Positions 34,648 through 44,778 of a stretch of 64,000 nucleotides of DNA are shown here, in pieces. The translations under genes were made by a program, and so were the position numbers. The notes under the pieces were generated by a model. The model worked only from the letters and a program-made list of their open reading frames with translations, made no database searches and was not told where the DNA came from. Position 1 is the stretch's first letter. Each line of letters begins with the position of its first letter. The DNA is from Myxococcales bacterium (GTDB lineage Bacteria; Myxococcota_A; Polyangia; Polyangiales; Polyangiaceae), in NCBI GenBank assembly GCA_016720545.1, contig JADKKK010000004.1:372001-436000 (forward strand), in the 5' to 3' direction.

Positions 34648-36204
34648 CTAGTCGCTTTTTTCGCCGACCGACAGCTCACGGACGAGGTCCGGCTTCACGA
34701 CCTTCCCGAGGGGATTTCGCGGGAGCGCCGCCATCACATGGACGTCCTTGGGCACCTTGTAGGGGGCGAGGCGTTCTCTGCAAAATGCACGCAACTCGTG
34801 AGGGGCCGGTGGGGCGCCCGGCCCCTCGCGCAGGAGGACGCACGCGACCACGCGCTCGCCCCAGGCCTCGTCCGGCAAGCCGACGACCGCCACGTCGAGG
34901 ACGCGCGGGTGCTCGCGCAGCGTCTCCTCGATCTCGAGGGCGCTCAGCTTGTAGCCGCCGCTCTTCAGGATGTCGACGCTCGTGCGCCCGAGGATCTTGA
35001 AGGCGAGCGGGGCGCCGCCGGCGTCGACGATGCGCGTGACCGTGTCGCCCGTGCGGAACCACGGGGGCCCGCCGTCCGCCGCGGGCACGAACGCGGCGGA
35101 GGTCTCGGCCGGGCGCTCGAAGTAGCCGCGGAAGACGCTCGGGCCGCGAACGAGCAGCTCGCCCACCTCGGTGTCGGCGCCGGCCTCGTCGACGACGCGT
35201 GTCTCGACGGTGGGGAGCGGGAGCCCGACGCAGCCGGGACGCCGCTCGCCCTCGAGCGGGTTCGTGAGCCCGACGCCGATCTCGGTCATTCCGAAGCGCT
35301 CGAGCGGGTACGACCCCGACCGCGCGCGGAAGAACTCACCGAGCGACGTCGGCAGGGCCGCGCTCCCGCTCGTCGCGAGCCGCAGGTGCCTCGCGGCTGA
35401 GGACCAGCGCGCGCGCGTCTCCGTGTCGGCCGCGTCGAACGCGACCTGGAGCCGCTGGTACATGCTCGGCACGCCCATGAAGACCGTGGCGTCGGCCATC
35501 GCGTCCCACACGCGAGGCGCGTCGAACGGGAGAAAGCGCGTGCAAGCTCCGCTCCCGAGGGAGGTGAGGAGCGCGATCGCGAGCCCGTGCATGTGGTGCA
35601 GCGGCAGCGTGTGCAGCAGGAGATCGTCCGGCGAGAAGCCCCACGCGCGGCCGACGAGGGTCTGCTGGGTGGCCAGGTTCTCGTGCGTGAGGACGGCGCC
35701 CTTGGGACGCCCCGTGGTGCCGCTCGTGTAGAGCTGGAGGGCAGGGGAGTCGGGAGACGAAGGCGCGGGGTCGAGGGCGACGGAGCCACTCGGCGCGTCG
35801 CTCGCGACCTCGCGCGTGAGCAGGAGGCGCCGGCCCTCGGCCAGCTCGGCCGCGAGCGGCGCGAGATCGGGCGACGCGATGAGCGTGCCCACGTGCGCGT
35901 CCTCGCAGAAGTAGCGGCGCTCGCGCGTGGGATAGAGCGGCGTCAGCACCACGCCGGTGCCGCCCGCCAACAGCACCCCGACCAGCGCCTCGACGAAGGG
36001 CGCGCCGGGCGAGACGAGCAGCCCGACGCGCTCGCCCTCGAGGGACCTGCGCGCGCCGCCCGGGTCCTCACGCAGCGCGCTCGCGATCAGTCGCGCGCCG
36101 TGCCCGAGCGCGGCGTACGTGTGGACCGCCCCGGCGGCGTCGATGACAGCCGGGCGCGGGGAGCTGGCGAGCGCGAGCCATCGCTCGACGAGGGGAGAGT
36201 GCAT
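34648..36204 (-). CDS. acyl-CoA synthetase, MatB/ACSF3 (malonyl-CoA synthetase)-like
   Basis: 518 residues from ATG 36204; upstream codons in the same frame look non-coding. The ATP-binding motif is YTSGTTGRPKGAVLTHENL (about residue 165). FGMTEIGVGLTNPLEGERRP and GLPLPTVETRVVDEAG match malonyl-CoA synthetases closely. The hinge and catalytic parts GRTSVDILKSGGYKLSALEIE and LPRNPLGKVVK (catalytic Lys) are intact. It would activate malonate or another acid to its CoA thioester in the cytoplasm for fatty acid or polyketide use. The neighbours do not narrow the substrate. Confidence 0.85.
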   Translation of the reverse strand: MHSPLVERWLALASSPRPAVIDAAGAVHTYAALGHGARLIASALREDPGGARRSLEGERVGLLVSPGAPFVEALVGVLLAGGTGVVLTPLYPTRERRYFCEDAHVGTLIASPDLAPLAAELAEGRRLLLTREVASDAPSGSVALDPAPSSPDSPALQLYTSGTTGRPKGAVLTHENLATQQTLVGRAWGFSPDDLLLHTLPLHHMHGLAIALLTSLGSGACTRFLPFDAPRVWDAMADATVFMGVPSMYQRLQVAFDAADTETRARWSSAARHLRLATSGSAALPTSLGEFFRARSGSYPLERFGMTEIGVGLTNPLEGERRPGCVGLPLPTVETRVVDEAGADTEVGELLVRGPSVFRGYFERPAETSAAFVPAADGGPPWFRTGDTVTRIVDAGGAPLAFKILGRTSVDILKSGGYKLSALEIEETLREHPRVLDVAVVGLPDEAWGERVVACVLLREGPGAPPAPHELRAFCRERLAPYKVPKDVHVMAALPRNPLGKVVKPDLVRELSVGEKSD

Positions 36205-36549
36205 GCCTCTCGTATGGCAAACCGCGCGGCGCGCGACGAGTGAAAACGCGCTGGCGACACGAGGGCTAGGAGGGCCTGTCCCTGAGCCCGTAAACATGCC
36301 CGTGCCCGTGCCCGACTTCTTGCACCAGCCCGATTTCTACGGAACGGAGCGTGGCGCGTGCGCAGCTGAAGGACGTGGACGGCGCCATCCTTCAGATGGA
36401 ACACAGGATCGATGCCATGGAACGACCGCAGAGTACCTCACGGTCCAGCCACGACGGCACCTCTCGGACGCCACGCTCACGGGGAAGATGCCCTTCTCCT
36501 GATGGAGGGTGGTCTCACCTCTCCGTCGGTTCCATCTCGTGCGCGGACC
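36205..36549. other. stretch without a confident gene
   Basis: Lower in GC than its surroundings. A plus-strand frame from GTG 36351 begins with a coding-like helix (ARAQLKDVDGAILQMEHRID) and stays open into the micro-peptide, but its middle part is Arg/Ser-rich and looks like noise. It may be a decayed gene or a leader region. Confidence 0.35.
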
Positions 36550-36577
36550 TCGACAAGCCAGGAGGTGTGGATAGGCT
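36550..36577 (+). promoter_or_regulatory. possible promoter of the Cys-rich micro-peptide
   Basis: TCGACA (36550-36555, five of six to TTGACA) and TAGGCT (36572-36577) are 16 bp apart. The predicted start near 36584 leaves a short leader with GAGAGG before the ATG at 36612. Confidence 0.35.
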
Positions 36578-36611
36578 TGGGTTGACCTTCACCAGCCAAG
36601 AGAGGTGTCCT

Positions 36612-36722
36612 ATGAAGAAGCGCGTTCGTGTCCCCGTGCGGGTTCGTATTCGTCTCCGACCGACCGACTGCCGATTCTGCGGTGGTCTTTGCGGCGAGAG
36701 CGGCTGCGGCTGCAAGAAGTAG
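36612..36722 (+). CDS. 36-residue basic, Cys-rich micro-peptide
   Basis: Starts at ATG 36612 with GAGAGG about six bases upstream, the best start signal in the region. The first 16 residues are strongly basic and alternate (MKKRVRVPVRVRIRLR), a pattern for a cationic beta-strand. The rest has five cysteines at 20, 23, 27, 32 and 34 (CRFCGGLCGESGCGCKK), which could bind a metal or form disulfides. The same frame is open back to GTG 36351, so a 123-residue precursor with the peptide at its end is possible. Neighbours give no hint. It could be a metal-binding peptide, an antimicrobial or a processed natural product; I do not recognise a family. Confidence 0.55.
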   Translation: MKKRVRVPVRVRIRLRPTDCRFCGGLCGESGCGCKK

Positions 36723-36788
36723 CGCCTGCCTCGGCTCGGTCGGGCTCGCCGGCGAAGGAGGGCCCGACCTTTTCTGTGCGCACGCGCC

Positions 36789-37733
36789 TCAGCGCACGGG
36801 GGCGGGCGCGACCTTCTTGGTGGGCGGGCTGGGCTTTGCGCCGGCGTCGGCGCCGGGCCCGGCGAGCGTGAGGTCGACACGGAGGACGACGTTCGGGGCG
36901 ATCTGCACCTCCTTCGCGCTGTCTCCCGAGAACGCGGGGTGCGCGACGTTGACCGTCGCCTTCCCCACGGGGATGCCGTCGATGCGGTAGTGACCCTTGA
37001 GATCGCTCGCCGAATGGAGCGGCTGGAGCAGCACGTAGACGTCTTCGCTGACGTACTTCAGCACACCCCGGTCGATGAGGCGAAAGCGGCCGACCCCCGG
37101 CGGGTAAAGCTTGACGGGCGCGATCGACTGCGGCGCCGCGATCCGCAGGGAGATGACCGGGACGCCGTCGATGTCGGGCGTGATGAGCTGCTTCTTCGAC
37201 CGGTTCAGCACCTCTACGCGCTGCCCGTAGGTGAGCAGCACCGTGCGGCGGTCGTAGGCGCAGCCCTCGAACGAGATCGAGACGTAGTCGGTCTTGGGGG
37301 CGATGAACCCCTCGTAGCCCGTGATCGCGACGATCGCGTCGGCGAGCTCGTGGGTGCCGGCCTCGGCGCCCGGCGCGCCGACGCGGTACTGCGTGCCGTA
37401 GGCGCCCGCGCCGTCGGGACAGCGCGAGAAGTCGGCCTCGACCCGCGGAGGCTCCCCGCCGCGGACGGTGATCGTGCCCTCAACGCTGCCCGTGGGGCCG
37501 GCGTACGGTGCGAGCCCCGTGGGGTTGGTGACCTTGCGAATTTGCTCGGGCGTGTAGGGGTTGTTGTTCTGTGGCGGCAGCGCGGCCGCCTCGACCGGAG
37601 CGACCGACGCCGCGGGCGTTGCGTCGGGCTGGGCAGGCGCGGGCGGGTCCTTGCAGGCGGCGACGCTGGCGGCGAGCGCGAGCGTCACCACCGCCTGACC
37701 AGCGCGGCGCACCTCACACGACGACTCACCCAC
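36789..37733 (-). CDS. lipoprotein with carboxypeptidase-regulatory-like and cupredoxin-like domains
   Basis: 314 residues from GTG 37733 (GTG 37712 would also give a good signal). The signal ends in lipobox VAAC. A Pro/Ala linker is followed by GSVEGTITVRGGEPPRVEAD (a carboxypeptidase-regulatory-like start), SFEGCAYDRRTVLLTYGQRVEVLNRS (cupredoxin-like) and a second beta domain ending with HYRIDGIPVGKATVNVAHP. This layout resembles MauL / methylamine-utilisation-type periplasmic proteins, some of which bind copper. It begins 5 bp after the nuoN stop, so it is the last gene of the nuo transcript and may act outside the membrane with the respiratory chain (inference). Confidence 0.7.
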   Translation of the reverse strand: MGESSCEVRRAGQAVVTLALAASVAACKDPPAPAQPDATPAASVAPVEAAALPPQNNNPYTPEQIRKVTNPTGLAPYAGPTGSVEGTITVRGGEPPRVEADFSRCPDGAGAYGTQYRVGAPGAEAGTHELADAIVAITGYEGFIAPKTDYVSISFEGCAYDRRTVLLTYGQRVEVLNRSKKQLITPDIDGVPVISLRIAAPQSIAPVKLYPPGVGRFRLIDRGVLKYVSEDVYVLLQPLHSASDLKGHYRIDGIPVGKATVNVAHPAFSGDSAKEVQIAPNVVLRVDLTLAGPGADAGAKPSPPTKKVAPAPVR

Positions 37734-37738
37734 AGTCT

Positions 37739-39214
<1,476 letters not shown>

Positions 39215-39217
39215 CGG

Positions 39218-41167
39218 TCAGTGACCTTCGGCCGCGGGGGCTGTCTCGGGGGCGGGCTCTGCGGGCTTGGGCGCCTCGGGGCGCCGGGGCAGGAGCTTGA
39301 TGGGGCCGGTGTAGAACTTGGGCGCCGGGTTGTTCTCCGTGCGCAGCGAGAAGTCGTCGTGGATGCGCGCGATGGCGCCCGACATCGGGTCGAGGAGCAG
39401 GCGGGGGAAGAACCCGACGATGAAGATCATCCCGATGAGGGGCGTCACCGCGATGAGCTCGCGGCTGTTGATGTCGGTGAGCTTCTTGTTCTCCGGGTGC
39501 GTGAGCTTCCCGAAGAACATCTTCTGGACCGCTCCGAGCATGTAGAGCGCCGCCAGGATGACGCCCAGCGCAGCGCCCACGGCCTGGATGCCGTTGACGT
39601 GCCCGAGACGAGTCGAGACGAACGTGCCCGTGATGATCATGAACTCGCCGACGAAGCCGTTCGTGCCCGGAAGGCCGACGCTGGAGAGGGCGACGACGAC
39701 GAAGAGCGCCGAGTAGACGGGCATCACCTTCGCGAGGCCGCCGAACTGGTCGAGCATGCGCGTGTGGCGACGGTCGTAGATGACGCCGACGAGGAGGAAG
39801 AGCGCGCCGGTCGAGATGCCGTGGTTGATCATCTGGAGGACCGAGCCCTCCATCGACGCGGGCGTCGCCGCGAACAGGCCGAGCATCACGTACCCGAGGT
39901 GGGCGACGGACGAGTAGGCGACGAGGCGCTTCACGTCGTCCTGCTTCCAGGCGCAGAGCGCGCCGTAGAGGATCCCGCCGAGAACGGACACGCCGCCGAG
40001 GGCCGCGGCGCTCCAGCCGCAGGCCTCCGGGAAGAGCCCCATGCAGAAACGCAAGTACCCGTAGGTACCCATCTTTAGCATGACCGCGGCCAGGATGATC
40101 GAGCCGCCCGTGGGGGCCTCGGTGTGCGCGTCCGGGAGCCACGTGTGCACCGGGAACATCGGCACCTTGATGAAGAAGCTCAGCGCGAACGCGGCCCACA
40201 CCCACCGCTGGATGTGGTGCGGGAGGATGAGGCGCTGGAGCTCGAAGTAATCGAAGCTCATGTGGCCGCCCGACGCCTGCGAGTAGGTGTAGGCGATGTA
40301 GAGGATCGCGACGAGCATCAGCACGGAGCCGGCCATCGTGAAGAGGAAGAACTTGATCGCGGCCTTGATGCGGTTCGCGCCGCCCCAGACCCCGATCATC
40401 ACGTACATCGGGACGAGCATCAGCTCCCAGAAGACGTAGAAGAGGAAGAGGTCCATCGCGACGAGCGCGCCGATCATCGCCGCCTGGAGGACGAGGAGCG
40501 CGAAACACCAGTCCTTCATGCGCTTGTCAATCGAGCCGAACGACACGTACGCGGCGATCGGCATGATGAAGACGGTGAGCATCACGAGCCACAGCGACAC
40601 GCCGTCGAGGGCCACGTGGTAGTGGATGCCGAAGCGCTCCACCCAGACGACGTCCTGGTCGAAGTGGAACTCACGGCCCATCGACACCTGCAAGAGCGGC
40701 AGGCTGAGGAAGAGCGAAAAGAGCATCACGCCGAGGGTGACGGCCTTCAGCGTGCGCGGGGCCTGGCGCGGGAGGAACAGGATGGCCGCCGCACCGAGCA
40801 TGGGCACGGCGATGAGCCAGCTGAGGAGGGTGTGAGACTCCGCCGGCGGGGTCGCGGGGTCGGCCGCGTCGGCTGCGCCCGGCCACATGCGCTGCACGAA
40901 CAGCGCGAGCAGCCCTGCGATGAGGCCCATCGTGAGGCGTACGCCTCGCGAGTGGCCGCGGGGGGCCGCGCCGACGACCACCGCCGGGATGAGGACCGGC
41001 AGGAGGGAGCCGAGGGCCCCGAGGACCTTGGCGAGCGTCTCGGGGACGACCACGTACGAGGCGCTCGCGATGACGAGCAGCATCGCTCCCACGACGAGGA
41101 CGGAGTACGGGGACGAGGAGGACGGGTTGGCGCCGCTCTCGGCGCTCCGCGTGTCGACGGCGGCCAT
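39218..41167 (-). CDS. nuoM: NADH-quinone oxidoreductase subunit M with N-terminal extension
   Basis: 649 residues, about 140 longer than E. coli NuoM (509). The extra length is at the N-terminus, where three hydrophobic helices (VLVVGAMLLVIASASYVVV, LGSLLPVLIPAVVVG, LTMGLIAGLLALFVQ) precede the normal start LLSWLIAVPMLGAA, and at the charged Pro-rich C-terminus. The core is canonical: FYVFWELMLVPMYVMIGVWGG (conserved Glu), FSFIKVPMFPVHTWLPDAHTEAP-type motif and YSSVAHLGYVMLG. It is a proton-pumping antiporter-like subunit. Its ATG overlaps the nuoL stop by one base. Confidence 0.93.
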   Translation of the reverse strand: MAAVDTRSAESGANPSSSSPYSVLVVGAMLLVIASASYVVVPETLAKVLGALGSLLPVLIPAVVVGAAPRGHSRGVRLTMGLIAGLLALFVQRMWPGAADAADPATPPAESHTLLSWLIAVPMLGAAAILFLPRQAPRTLKAVTLGVMLFSLFLSLPLLQVSMGREFHFDQDVVWVERFGIHYHVALDGVSLWLVMLTVFIMPIAAYVSFGSIDKRMKDWCFALLVLQAAMIGALVAMDLFLFYVFWELMLVPMYVMIGVWGGANRIKAAIKFFLFTMAGSVLMLVAILYIAYTYSQASGGHMSFDYFELQRLILPHHIQRWVWAAFALSFFIKVPMFPVHTWLPDAHTEAPTGGSIILAAVMLKMGTYGYLRFCMGLFPEACGWSAAALGGVSVLGGILYGALCAWKQDDVKRLVAYSSVAHLGYVMLGLFAATPASMEGSVLQMINHGISTGALFLLVGVIYDRRHTRMLDQFGGLAKVMPVYSALFVVVALSSVGLPGTNGFVGEFMIITGTFVSTRLGHVNGIQAVGAALGVILAALYMLGAVQKMFFGKLTHPENKKLTDINSRELIAVTPLIGMIFIVGFFPRLLLDPMSGAIARIHDDFSLRTENNPAPKFYTGPIKLLPRRPEAPKPAEPAPETAPAAEGH

Positions 41168-43782
41168 CAGTTCGCACCAAGCTTCGTGGAGGGGGGATCG
41201 ATCGCGCCCAGCTTGTCGAGCTGCGCGGGCTTCTCTGCGGGAGGCCGCGAGAGGGTGACTTCACGCGCGGCCGCGAGCCCGAACGCGTTCTTCACCTCGA
41301 GCCGAACGGTCTGGGACTTGTCCGCGTCGAGGTGGAGCTTGAGCTGCGTGCTCGCGGGGGAGAACTTCGGCTCTTCCTTCTCCTTCGACTCCTTGCCGGC
41401 CTCGGGGGTCCACCGGTAGGCGTAGCCCATTCCGGGGGCGGCCTCGAGGAGGTAGTCGCCGCTCGCGTTCTCGCGGACCACGAGGTCGGCGCGGGGGACC
41501 ACGACGAACCAGCCGATGAACACCAGGCCGAAGGCCATGGCCCCCGCGTAAATGTGGATCACGCCGTTCTGCACGACGCGGAGGATCGTCCCGAGCGCGG
41601 CCACGAGGAGCGCCGTGAGGCGCGCGAGGATCGCGTCGAAGAAGCCCTGGTCGGCCGAGATCGCCGTGTCGGCGAGGGCGTCGACGCCGTTCCACACGGT
41701 GGCGTCGTAGAGCTCGTCCACGCGCCACTTGTCGAGGAGCAGCTTGTAGAGCCCGGGCGCCTGGGCGGCCATCTCCTTCGGGGGCGTGCCCTTCTTGAGG
41801 ATGTAGAACTGGTAGGCGACGAAGGTCCCGATCGCGAACGCCGCGAAGGCCGCCGCGGTGAGCGGGTACTCTTTGTGGTGAGCCGCCTCGACGCTGGGCA
41901 GGACCTGGATGGCCTTGTTCGCCTCGTCGAACACCGGCTCGAGCCAGTGGTCCATCGGGGGCTTGTGGTCCTTGAAGAGGCCCGCGAACAACGCGGGGTT
42001 CAGGAAGCCGGCGGCGAGCGAGAGCGTGCCGAGGATCATCAGCGGCACGGTCATCTGCCAGGGCGACTCGTGCGGGGCGAGGCCAGGCTTCTTCAGGTCT
42101 TCGTGGGGGTGGTGAGCGTCGTCGTCGTCGTCGTCACCATGACCATGCGCGGCGTCGTGGTGCGCGTCGTGGTGCGAGGGCGTCGAAGGCTTGCCGACGA
42201 CCCAACCCTTGAAATCGCCGAAGAAGGTCAGGATGAAGGCGCGTGACATGTAGAAAGCGGTGAGGACCGCGGCGGCGAGCCCCATGGCCCACAGCACGGG
42301 GCCTACCCAGGTGGGCTGCTGCCAAAGCGCGGCGGCCGCCTTCGGGTTCATGTGCGCCGCGGCGCCGTTGACGGGGTGGTTCACGAAGGCCTTGAACAGG
42401 ATCTCGTCCTTCGAGAAGAACCCGCTCGTGAGCGGGAACCCGACGATCGCCAGGGTGGCGGCGCCGAAGGTCCAGAAGGTGTGCGGCATGTACTTGCGCA
42501 GGCCGCCCATGTGCCGCATGTCCTGCGACTTCACGTCGTCGTGGATGCGCGCGTGCATCGCGTGGATGACGCTGCCGGCCCCGAGGAAGAGGCAGGCCTT
42601 GAAGAACGCGTGGGTGAACACGTGGAAGAAGCCCGCGCTGAAGGCCCCGACGCCGACGCCGAGGAACATGTACCCGAGCTGGCTCACGGTGCTGTAGGCG
42701 AGCACCTTCTTCAGGTCGTTCTGCACGAGCGCGATCGTCGCCGCGAAGAGCGCCGTGAAGGCGCCGGTGAAGGCGATGACGGTCATCGTGAACGGCGAGA
42801 GCACGAACACGAACGAGAGCCGGCACACCAGGTAGACGCCCGCGGTCACCATCGTGGCCGCGTGGATGAGCGCCGAGACCGGGGTTGGGCCGGCCATCGC
42901 GTCGGGCAACCACACGTAGAGCGGGATCTGAGCGCTCTTGCCCGTGCACCCGAGGAAGAGCATGAGGCCCACGGCGGTCGCGCCGGTGATGACGAGCGGG
43001 GTCTTCGGCTGGAGGAAGGCCAGCGCGCCCTGGAACTGCCCGCCGCCGATGGGCCAGAGGTGGACCTGCATCGGATCGGCCTGGCTGACGAGGGAGCCGG
43101 CGCCGTTCTCGATGCCGTTCCAGTCGAGCGCGCCGGTGTAGTGGACCAGCAGGAACATCGCGCAGAGCAGGCCGAAGTCGCCGACGCGGTTGGCGATGAA
43201 CGCCTTCTTTCCGGCCGTGGCGTTGGCCTCCTCCTTGAACCAGAAGCCGATGAGCAGGTAGCTGCAGAGGCCGACGCCTTCCCACCCGACGAAGAGGACG
43301 GGGAGGTTGTCCGCGAGGACCAGCACCAGCATCGAGAAGACGAAGAGGTTCAGGTACGCGAAGAAGCGGTAATAGCCGGGGTCCTTCTCCATGTACGCGG
43401 TCGCGTAGAGGTGGATGAGGAAGCCGACGCCCGTGATGACGAGCATCATCACGCCCGAGAGCGCGTCGACGCTGAACTTCAGCTCGATGGGGACGGCAGC
43501 GCCGCGGCCGCCGGTGGTGCGCATCCAGTCCCACGCCAGCCAGGAGAGCTTCACGTGCTCTCCCGAGTGGTGCGACGCCTCCCGGTCGAGCAGGAGGAAC
43601 GTCAGGGCCGACGCCAGGAAGGCGATGCCCATGACCGAGAGGGTCATGGTCTTGACGGCCGGCTTGCCGAGCCGTTTGCCCCAGAGGCCGTTCACGATGG
43701 CCCCGAGGAGCGGCATCCCGAGGATGACCGCCAACAGCGTAAAATCGCCGGCGGGGAAGAGCGTTGTCAGGAGCTTGAGCAT
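41167..43782 (-). CDS. nuoL: NADH-quinone oxidoreductase subunit L with C-terminal exported domain
   Basis: 871 residues against about 613 in E. coli. The core has the canonical motifs FVGWEGVGLCSYLLIGFW, YVWLPDAMAGPTPVSALIHAATMV and STVSQLGYMFLGVG, and the long lateral helix region near the end. A His/Asp-rich insert (about residues 540-560, HHDAHHDAAHGHGDDDDDDA) lies in a loop. After a last membrane helix (AGAMAFGLVFIGWFVVVP, about residue 755) come about 110 residues of a soluble beta-rich domain (GDYLLEAAPGMGYAYRWTPEAG, TQLKLHLDADKSQTVRLEVKNAFG) that resembles an Ig- or PKD-like fold. This tail is not part of known NuoL. Confidence 0.92.
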   Translation of the reverse strand: MLKLLTTLFPAGDFTLLAVILGMPLLGAIVNGLWGKRLGKPAVKTMTLSVMGIAFLASALTFLLLDREASHHSGEHVKLSWLAWDWMRTTGGRGAAVPIELKFSVDALSGVMMLVITGVGFLIHLYATAYMEKDPGYYRFFAYLNLFVFSMLVLVLADNLPVLFVGWEGVGLCSYLLIGFWFKEEANATAGKKAFIANRVGDFGLLCAMFLLVHYTGALDWNGIENGAGSLVSQADPMQVHLWPIGGGQFQGALAFLQPKTPLVITGATAVGLMLFLGCTGKSAQIPLYVWLPDAMAGPTPVSALIHAATMVTAGVYLVCRLSFVFVLSPFTMTVIAFTGAFTALFAATIALVQNDLKKVLAYSTVSQLGYMFLGVGVGAFSAGFFHVFTHAFFKACLFLGAGSVIHAMHARIHDDVKSQDMRHMGGLRKYMPHTFWTFGAATLAIVGFPLTSGFFSKDEILFKAFVNHPVNGAAAHMNPKAAAALWQQPTWVGPVLWAMGLAAAVLTAFYMSRAFILTFFGDFKGWVVGKPSTPSHHDAHHDAAHGHGDDDDDDAHHPHEDLKKPGLAPHESPWQMTVPLMILGTLSLAAGFLNPALFAGLFKDHKPPMDHWLEPVFDEANKAIQVLPSVEAAHHKEYPLTAAAFAAFAIGTFVAYQFYILKKGTPPKEMAAQAPGLYKLLLDKWRVDELYDATVWNGVDALADTAISADQGFFDAILARLTALLVAALGTILRVVQNGVIHIYAGAMAFGLVFIGWFVVVPRADLVVRENASGDYLLEAAPGMGYAYRWTPEAGKESKEKEEPKFSPASTQLKLHLDADKSQTVRLEVKNAFGLAAAREVTLSRPPAEKPAQLDKLGAIDPPSTKLGAN

Positions 43783-43857
43783 CGGACGAGGAGTCCTTCG
43801 AGTAAGGTTCGGAAGAGATTCCGGAGGAAATTCAGGGGGCGAGCTGGCGCGGCGCGC

Positions 43858-44163
43858 TCAGTTCTTGAGGAGATCGGCCTCGTCGGTGCGGACCGAGCGG
43901 CGCAGGCGGAACATGGCGATGACGATCGCGAGCCCCACCGCGACCTCGGCGGCCTCCGCGGCGATGAGGAAGAACGCGAACATCTGGCCGGTGTGTCCCT
44001 TCGGAGCGGCCCGGTTGAACGCGACGAACGCGAGGTTCACCGCGTTCAGCATGATCTCGATGCTCATCAGCGTGACGATGACGTTTCGCCGGAGCAGAAA
44101 GCCGATCCCCCCGATGGTGAAGAGGATCGCCGAGAGGAACACGTAGCTGTCGGTCGTGATCAC
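43858..44163 (-). CDS. nuoK: NADH-quinone oxidoreductase subunit K
   Basis: 101 residues, the family length. Three membrane helices with the conserved acidic residue in the second, in MSIEIMLNAVNLAFVAFNR, and another in the AAEAAEVAVGLAIVIAMFR stretch. It is a small proton-channel subunit next to NuoJ. The GTG start overlaps the nuoJ stop as GTGA. Confidence 0.95.
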   Translation of the reverse strand: MITTDSYVFLSAILFTIGGIGFLLRRNVIVTLMSIEIMLNAVNLAFVAFNRAAPKGHTGQMFAFFLIAAEAAEVAVGLAIVIAMFRLRRSVRTDEADLLKN

Positions 44164-44759
44164 GAGTCGGTCTCCTTGCCGGACGCGGTCGCCGCGGCGA
44201 TCGCCGGCTTCGAGGACGTGGAGGGGCTCGCCTGCTTGCCGCGCGCGACCGCGATGGCGCCCACGATCGCGACCATGAGGAGGGCGCTCGAGAGCTCGAA
44301 CGGGACGAGGCCTTGCGTGAAGAGGACGCGGCCCACGGCGTCGATCCCGCCGAAGTCGGTGGGCGGGACGGGCGGCACGGTGCCGGCCCCGGGGTTCGCG
44401 GCCGCCGCCTGGAGGCCGGCGCGGACGAGCAGGGTCATCGCGCCCACCCCGCCGAGGCCGAAGGCCAGCGCGCCGATCGCGCGGCTCGGGAGGCCGCGCC
44501 GGTCGGACGGCGTGTTGGCCGAAGGGCCGATGAGCATGATGACGAAGAGGAACAGGACGACGATGGCGCCCGCGTACACGATGAGCTGGATCGCCGCGAG
44601 GAACTGGGCGTGGAGCGCGAGGAAGAGCCCCGCGACGCTCAGGACCATCATCAGCAGGCCCATCGCGCCCCGGATGGGGTTCTTCGAGGCGACCGTGGAG
44701 ATCGCTCCAATGACCGCGAGCGCGGCACAGATCCAGAAGTAGGCTTGTCCGAGGTTCAC
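44160..44759 (-). CDS. nuoJ: NADH-quinone oxidoreductase subunit J
   Basis: 199 residues with five membrane helices. The conserved IQLIVYAGAIVVLFLFVIML stretch in the third helix and the early NPIRGAMGLLMMVLSVAGLF stretch are clear. It is a membrane subunit of complex I. It starts 19 bp after the nuoF stop, although in standard operons nuoG, nuoH and nuoI would lie between them. Confidence 0.94.
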   Translation of the reverse strand: MNLGQAYFWICAALAVIGAISTVASKNPIRGAMGLLMMVLSVAGLFLALHAQFLAAIQLIVYAGAIVVLFLFVIMLIGPSANTPSDRRGLPSRAIGALAFGLGGVGAMTLLVRAGLQAAAANPGAGTVPPVPPTDFGGIDAVGRVLFTQGLVPFELSSALLMVAIVGAIAVARGKQASPSTSSKPAIAAATASGKETDS

Positions 44760-44778
44760 GGGAGATCCTTCGCGGTGG

